DNA of 64,000 nucleotides from an uncultured Shewanella sp. (GTDB lineage: Bacteria; Pseudomonadota; Gammaproteobacteria; Enterobacterales; Shewanellaceae), in contig NZ_CANLKR010000013.1 of assembly GCF_947491715.1 (NCBI RefSeq), forward strand, positions 51,196-115,195, written 5' to 3'. Under the pieces are notes generated by a model. That model saw only the letters and a list, made by a program, of their open reading frames with translations, did no database searches and had not been told where the DNA came from. The translations under genes were made by a program, and so were the position numbers. Position 1 is the first letter of the stretch; each line of letters opens with the position of its first letter. Positions 61,394-64,000 of this stretch are shown piece after piece.

Positions 61394-62329
61394 TTATAAA
61401 TAATCGCAAGTATCTCTATACTCAGAAATATCGCTGTTTAATTCATGGTTTGGTCCACATAGAAATTGACTGTAACGATGATCTTTATCTAAAAAACGCT
61501 TCATCCAAGACACGCCATAAGTGGATAACAAGGCATGGTTATTATTATCGCCTGTAGCACAGTCATGAGAACCACCAGTGATCTCCATGAAGGCTTTATC
61601 AGTATTAGCTGGAATAGTGTTATAAAAAGGACTCGCATGATTATTCACTGGTGCAGTTGCATCATTTTCGCAAGCCAGAATCATCACAGGAACACCAATA
61701 AGAGCAAAGTCATTACTACCAGTATTCCAAGGTGACAAAGGAATACTGGCACTTAAACGGTTTCTTGAAGCACTATGAAGCGCCCCCCCTCCGCCCATAG
61801 AATAGCCCATGGTTGCCAATCGATTTTCATCAATTAATCCCCAAATTGGACTACCCGAACGTTCTCCTTCCGAAATTAAATAGGACAAGGCGCTGTCTTG
61901 CTGGCGGCTGCGACTCTCGGGCTGGTCATAACGGGAATTAGTATTGATAGTGATGACAACAAAGCCGTGAGAGGCCAGAAGGGGTCCCCACCATTGAATA
62001 GCCGATTGTGTATTTGTAAACCCTGGCGCAATAGAAATAGCAGCCAATGCTCGCGATACATTATCAGGGTAATAGATGGTCCCGCCCCCAAAGCCATCAA
62101 CGGAACTCGGTACACTCGTAGAAGAGATAGAAAGTGGCCCACTTCCAGCTTGTAAAAAGTCTAAACTGGGTATTGGACCCATTTCATAACCACAATTTGA
62201 CTGACAGGTATCAGGTAAAGGCAGCTCCTCCCCACTCCCTCCGTCACCTCCACCACCACTGTAGGCAGTCAACGAGAAAATCAGCGTAGCAACACCAAGC
62301 GTAACCTGTTTAAATGAGGCATATTTCAT
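61394..62329 (-). CDS. PETase/cutinase-like secreted polyester hydrolase
   Basis: An alpha/beta hydrolase of the dienelactone-hydrolase/cutinase branch; it should cleave ester bonds of polymers or short lipids outside the cell. 311 residues, signal peptide (to about residue 23), then GFGGGTIYYP, APGFTNTQSAIQWWGP, SHGFVVITINTNSRYDQPESR, nucleophile Ser177 in GYSMGGGG, Asp223 in CENDATAPV and His255 in GGSHDC. Cys220/Cys257 fit the extra active-site disulfide of IsPETase, and Cys291/Cys308 the common C-terminal one. Tyr176 takes the place of IsPETase Trp159. AAGGAAA precedes the ATG. Confidence 0.9.
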   Translation of the reverse strand: MKYASFKQVTLGVATLIFSLTAYSGGGGDGGSGEELPLPDTCQSNCGYEMGPIPSLDFLQAGSGPLSISSTSVPSSVDGFGGGTIYYPDNVSRALAAISIAPGFTNTQSAIQWWGPLLASHGFVVITINTNSRYDQPESRSRQQDSALSYLISEGERSGSPIWGLIDENRLATMGYSMGGGGALHSASRNRLSASIPLSPWNTGSNDFALIGVPVMILACENDATAPVNNHASPFYNTIPANTDKAFMEITGGSHDCATGDNNNHALLSTYGVSWMKRFLDKDHRYSQFLCGPNHELNSDISEYRDTCDYL

Positions 62330-62601
62330 AGGATTTCCTTCAGTTTTTTATGTTAGTAAGCAATTTGTTTTTATTTGCCCTAAAAACAACTTGTGAATAC
62401 AACATCAACCAAATGTAAACCCTTTGAGGCGTAAAAAATCCTAATCGATATTTTTAAGAGAGTAAAGTGGATAATCCCACTCGCATTGACATAAATTTAG
62501 CGATAAGTAAATTATCAACCACTAAATTAATGATAAATAATAAAACTCTGCCTTATATTATCTACCAAAAAAACTAAAAATAAATTAATTTTTAAAATAA
62601 A
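62330..62601. other. Upstream region of the polyesterase cluster
   Basis: AT-rich; should hold the cluster promoter. No clear operator or other feature seen. Confidence 0.35.
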
Positions 62602-62620
62602 AAAGGGCATATAGCCCTTA
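62602..62620 (-). terminator. Terminator of the small secreted protein gene
   Basis: On the minus strand AAGGGC...GCCCTT form a stem followed by TTTTTTATTTT, 25 bases after the stop. Confidence 0.85.
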
Positions 62621-62644
62621 AAAGTAAGTCATAATAAAAGAGTC

Positions 62645-62989
62645 TTATTTACAAGCATTAATCATTGCATCACCAGAAGCGGTGCAACCATTCCCGTTAC
62701 TTGTCGCATTTGTCAATTTACCTGATGAATCGAGAGTTATACTGTAATTACACCCTTTACCCCCACCAGATCCAAAAGGAGAAGAAGAACTCACCCAAGT
62801 ACACTCTTTACCTGCTACTTTGAACACAATAGGCGCTGAAGGAGTGAATGCGTAAGATGCAGTGCTCGATGTTGAATGAGCAGGAGTGACAAAATCCACT
62901 TTTGTTGTAACATTAACGGTATCTGCAAAAGCAAAAGTCGATAACATAAAAGAGGTACAAGCCAATATAACAAGTTTAATTCTAGTCAT
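62645..62989 (-). CDS. Small secreted protein with four cysteines, unrecognised
   Basis: About 114 residues: signal peptide (MTRIKLVILACTSFMLSTFAFA), then a beta-rich Ser/Thr/Gly-rich mature chain with Cys in KECTW, GKGCNYS, NGCTAS and NACK, which could form two disulfides. I do not recognise the family. I start at ATG 62989 because GGAG lies 9 bases upstream; an ATG at 63001 has none. Lone gene with its own terminator. Confidence 0.6.
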   Translation of the reverse strand: MTRIKLVILACTSFMLSTFAFADTVNVTTKVDFVTPAHSTSSTASYAFTPSAPIVFKVAGKECTWVSSSSPFGSGGGKGCNYSITLDSSGKLTNATSNGNGCTASGDAMINACK

Positions 62990-63001
62990 AATAATCTCCA
63001 T

Positions 63002-63503
63002 TTAATGTAAACCAGAACAATAAAAATTAACCGTACAAAAAGTAAGGTGGAAATCAAAGTTAGTACACATATCAACCGCTGTACAATAGGTATTAACAAT
63101 ATTTATCGCTCGACCACAAAATAGATATTATAAAAGCACTAATACTTGCGACATTTGCCGACTATTTAATGTCAAATCGAATCGAATAGTGCTAATAATT
63201 CAATATAATGACATAAAAAAGCCACATTAAACATATCCGTCTCTTTTTGAGCCAAAATAAAAATGTAAAACTATGTATCAAAGATACTCACTAAAAACAG
63301 TTTAGTGCTCAATATAGCCCAATATTATTTTGAAGGACGTTTAGATAACATACAGGATATTTAGATTATATCCTTGACACAACATATTAAACGCCCTCAT
63401 TTTTCTTGATAATTGACCTTTTTTACACTTTGACATGCTTATATTTAATTCTAAAGTTAGTGATATCTAAACTTCCGATGTCTGCAACATAAGGATCGTA
63501 AAC
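63002..63503. other. AT-rich divergent intergenic region, no gene seen
   Basis: 500 bases between the divergent small secreted protein and the ion channel gene. It should contain both promoters. No repeats or known RNA recognised. Confidence 0.4.
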
Positions 63504-63857
63504 ATGGCATTTACTTTCAGTTTCATTCAGATTTTTTTATGGGGATTAGTGTTAACAGCCCCCATTTTACTGATGATGTTTATTGCTATCACTATTTTAG
63601 GCCTCATTGTCGGCAGAATAGAATCTTGGAGTCGATTCGATTCACTATACTGGGCTTTTATTACCGCTCTCACTGTCGGATATGGTGACATAAGGCCACG
63701 AAAAAAAACCTCGCGTATATTATCTGTCTTCATTGCGGGTTTAGGCATCATGCTTGCCGGCATTCTTGTCGCCATTACAGTGAAAACCGCATCCGATGCC
63801 TTTGAACTGCATGTCGATCCAAAAGTCATCAAACATATCAACGAAATCGTCAAGTAA
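63504..63857 (+). CDS. Two-helix potassium channel
   Basis: A 117-residue KcsA-type pore: outer helix (LWGLVLTAPILLMMFIAITILGL), pore helix with selectivity filter TVGYGDI, inner helix (ILSVFIAGLGIMLAGILVAITV). There is no RCK or other regulatory domain, only a short C-terminal tail (VDPKVIKHINEIVK), so it should be a simple tetrameric K+ channel. Lone gene. Confidence 0.9.
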   Translation: MAFTFSFIQIFLWGLVLTAPILLMMFIAITILGLIVGRIESWSRFDSLYWAFITALTVGYGDIRPRKKTSRILSVFIAGLGIMLAGILVAITVKTASDAFELHVDPKVIKHINEIVK

Positions 63858-63928
63858 CGGCTAAATGATTTTAATATTAAATTTAATGAACGATTGACTG
63901 ACACTCGTCATTCCAAGTTCAGGATTAA

Positions 63929-63955
63929 AAACTCGGCCGCAAGCGACCGAGTTTA
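63929..63955. terminator. Hairpin near window end
   Basis: AAACTCGG and CCGAGTTT form an 8-bp stem around a CCGCAAGCGA loop about 70 bases after the channel gene. It may end a transcript from either side. Confidence 0.6.
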
Positions 63956-64000
63956 GAAGAGCCCAAGCTGATCTGAATTTCTCTCTTTTCGATCTAACTC

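Overview
The window reads as about 64 kb of chromosome from a marine, probably cold-adapted gammaproteobacterium of the Shewanella type. The evidence is moderate-to-low GC, the conserved run zapA / 6S RNA / 5-FCL / ygfB / ubiH / ubiI / gcvTHP, a split PntAA-PntAB-PntB, a DUF3581 gene and a type I-F CRISPR system with the CTGCCTGTGCGGCAG repeat core. Species was not determined.

Layout. 0-16 kb: DUF3581 (cut by the window edge), alpha-carbonic anhydrase, a metallo-beta-lactamase lipoprotein, a peroxiredoxin, DUF3010, an unrecognised 575-residue protein, a Gfo/Idh/MocA oxidoreductase lying between two inverted MITE-like elements, a PafA-like phosphatase lipoprotein, a copper cluster (CopL-like, DUF411, CopC, CopD, SnoaL-like) and an MFS carrier with a long acidic tail. 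16-30.5 kb: a defence island with a HepT-MntA toxin-antitoxin pair, decayed CRISPR repeats, a two-part CRISPR array (20 + 16 repeats) and the effector operon cas3-cas8f-cas5f-cas7f-cas6f. The adaptation module is gone: cas1 is a 45-codon stump and Cas3 has no Cas2 domain. Multi-hairpin elements, many with AnGGA-type loops like CsrA/RsmA sites, lie at both edges of the island and inside the array.

30.5-55.3 kb: cysJIH (sulfate assimilation), pntAA-pntAB-pntB (transhydrogenase), four tandem GDA1/CD39 apyrase-like genes of which the third looks catalytically dead, then 5-FCL, 6S RNA, zapA, ygfB, ubiH, ubiI, gcvT, gcvH, gcvP and a DUF1971 gene. 55.3-64 kb: a Big_2 lipoprotein with nine helical 'RNP' repeats. 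On the minus strand follows a tight cluster in the order PETase/cutinase-like polyesterase, two lipase-foldase-like proteins and an Lnt-like acyltransferase. The window ends with a small secreted protein and a two-TM potassium channel.

How the genes fit together: the PafA-like phosphatase and the apyrases suggest nucleotide and phosphate scavenging at the cell surface. The polyesterase cluster suggests a secreted esterase with its own folding helpers. The CRISPR locus should still be able to interfere using its existing spacers but should not acquire new ones unless Cas1-Cas2 is supplied from elsewhere. Short tandem duplications are frequent (cysH and cysI 5' ends, pntAB 5' end, cas6f 3' end, the lnt-like gene). 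I see no tRNA, rRNA, full insertion sequence or prophage.
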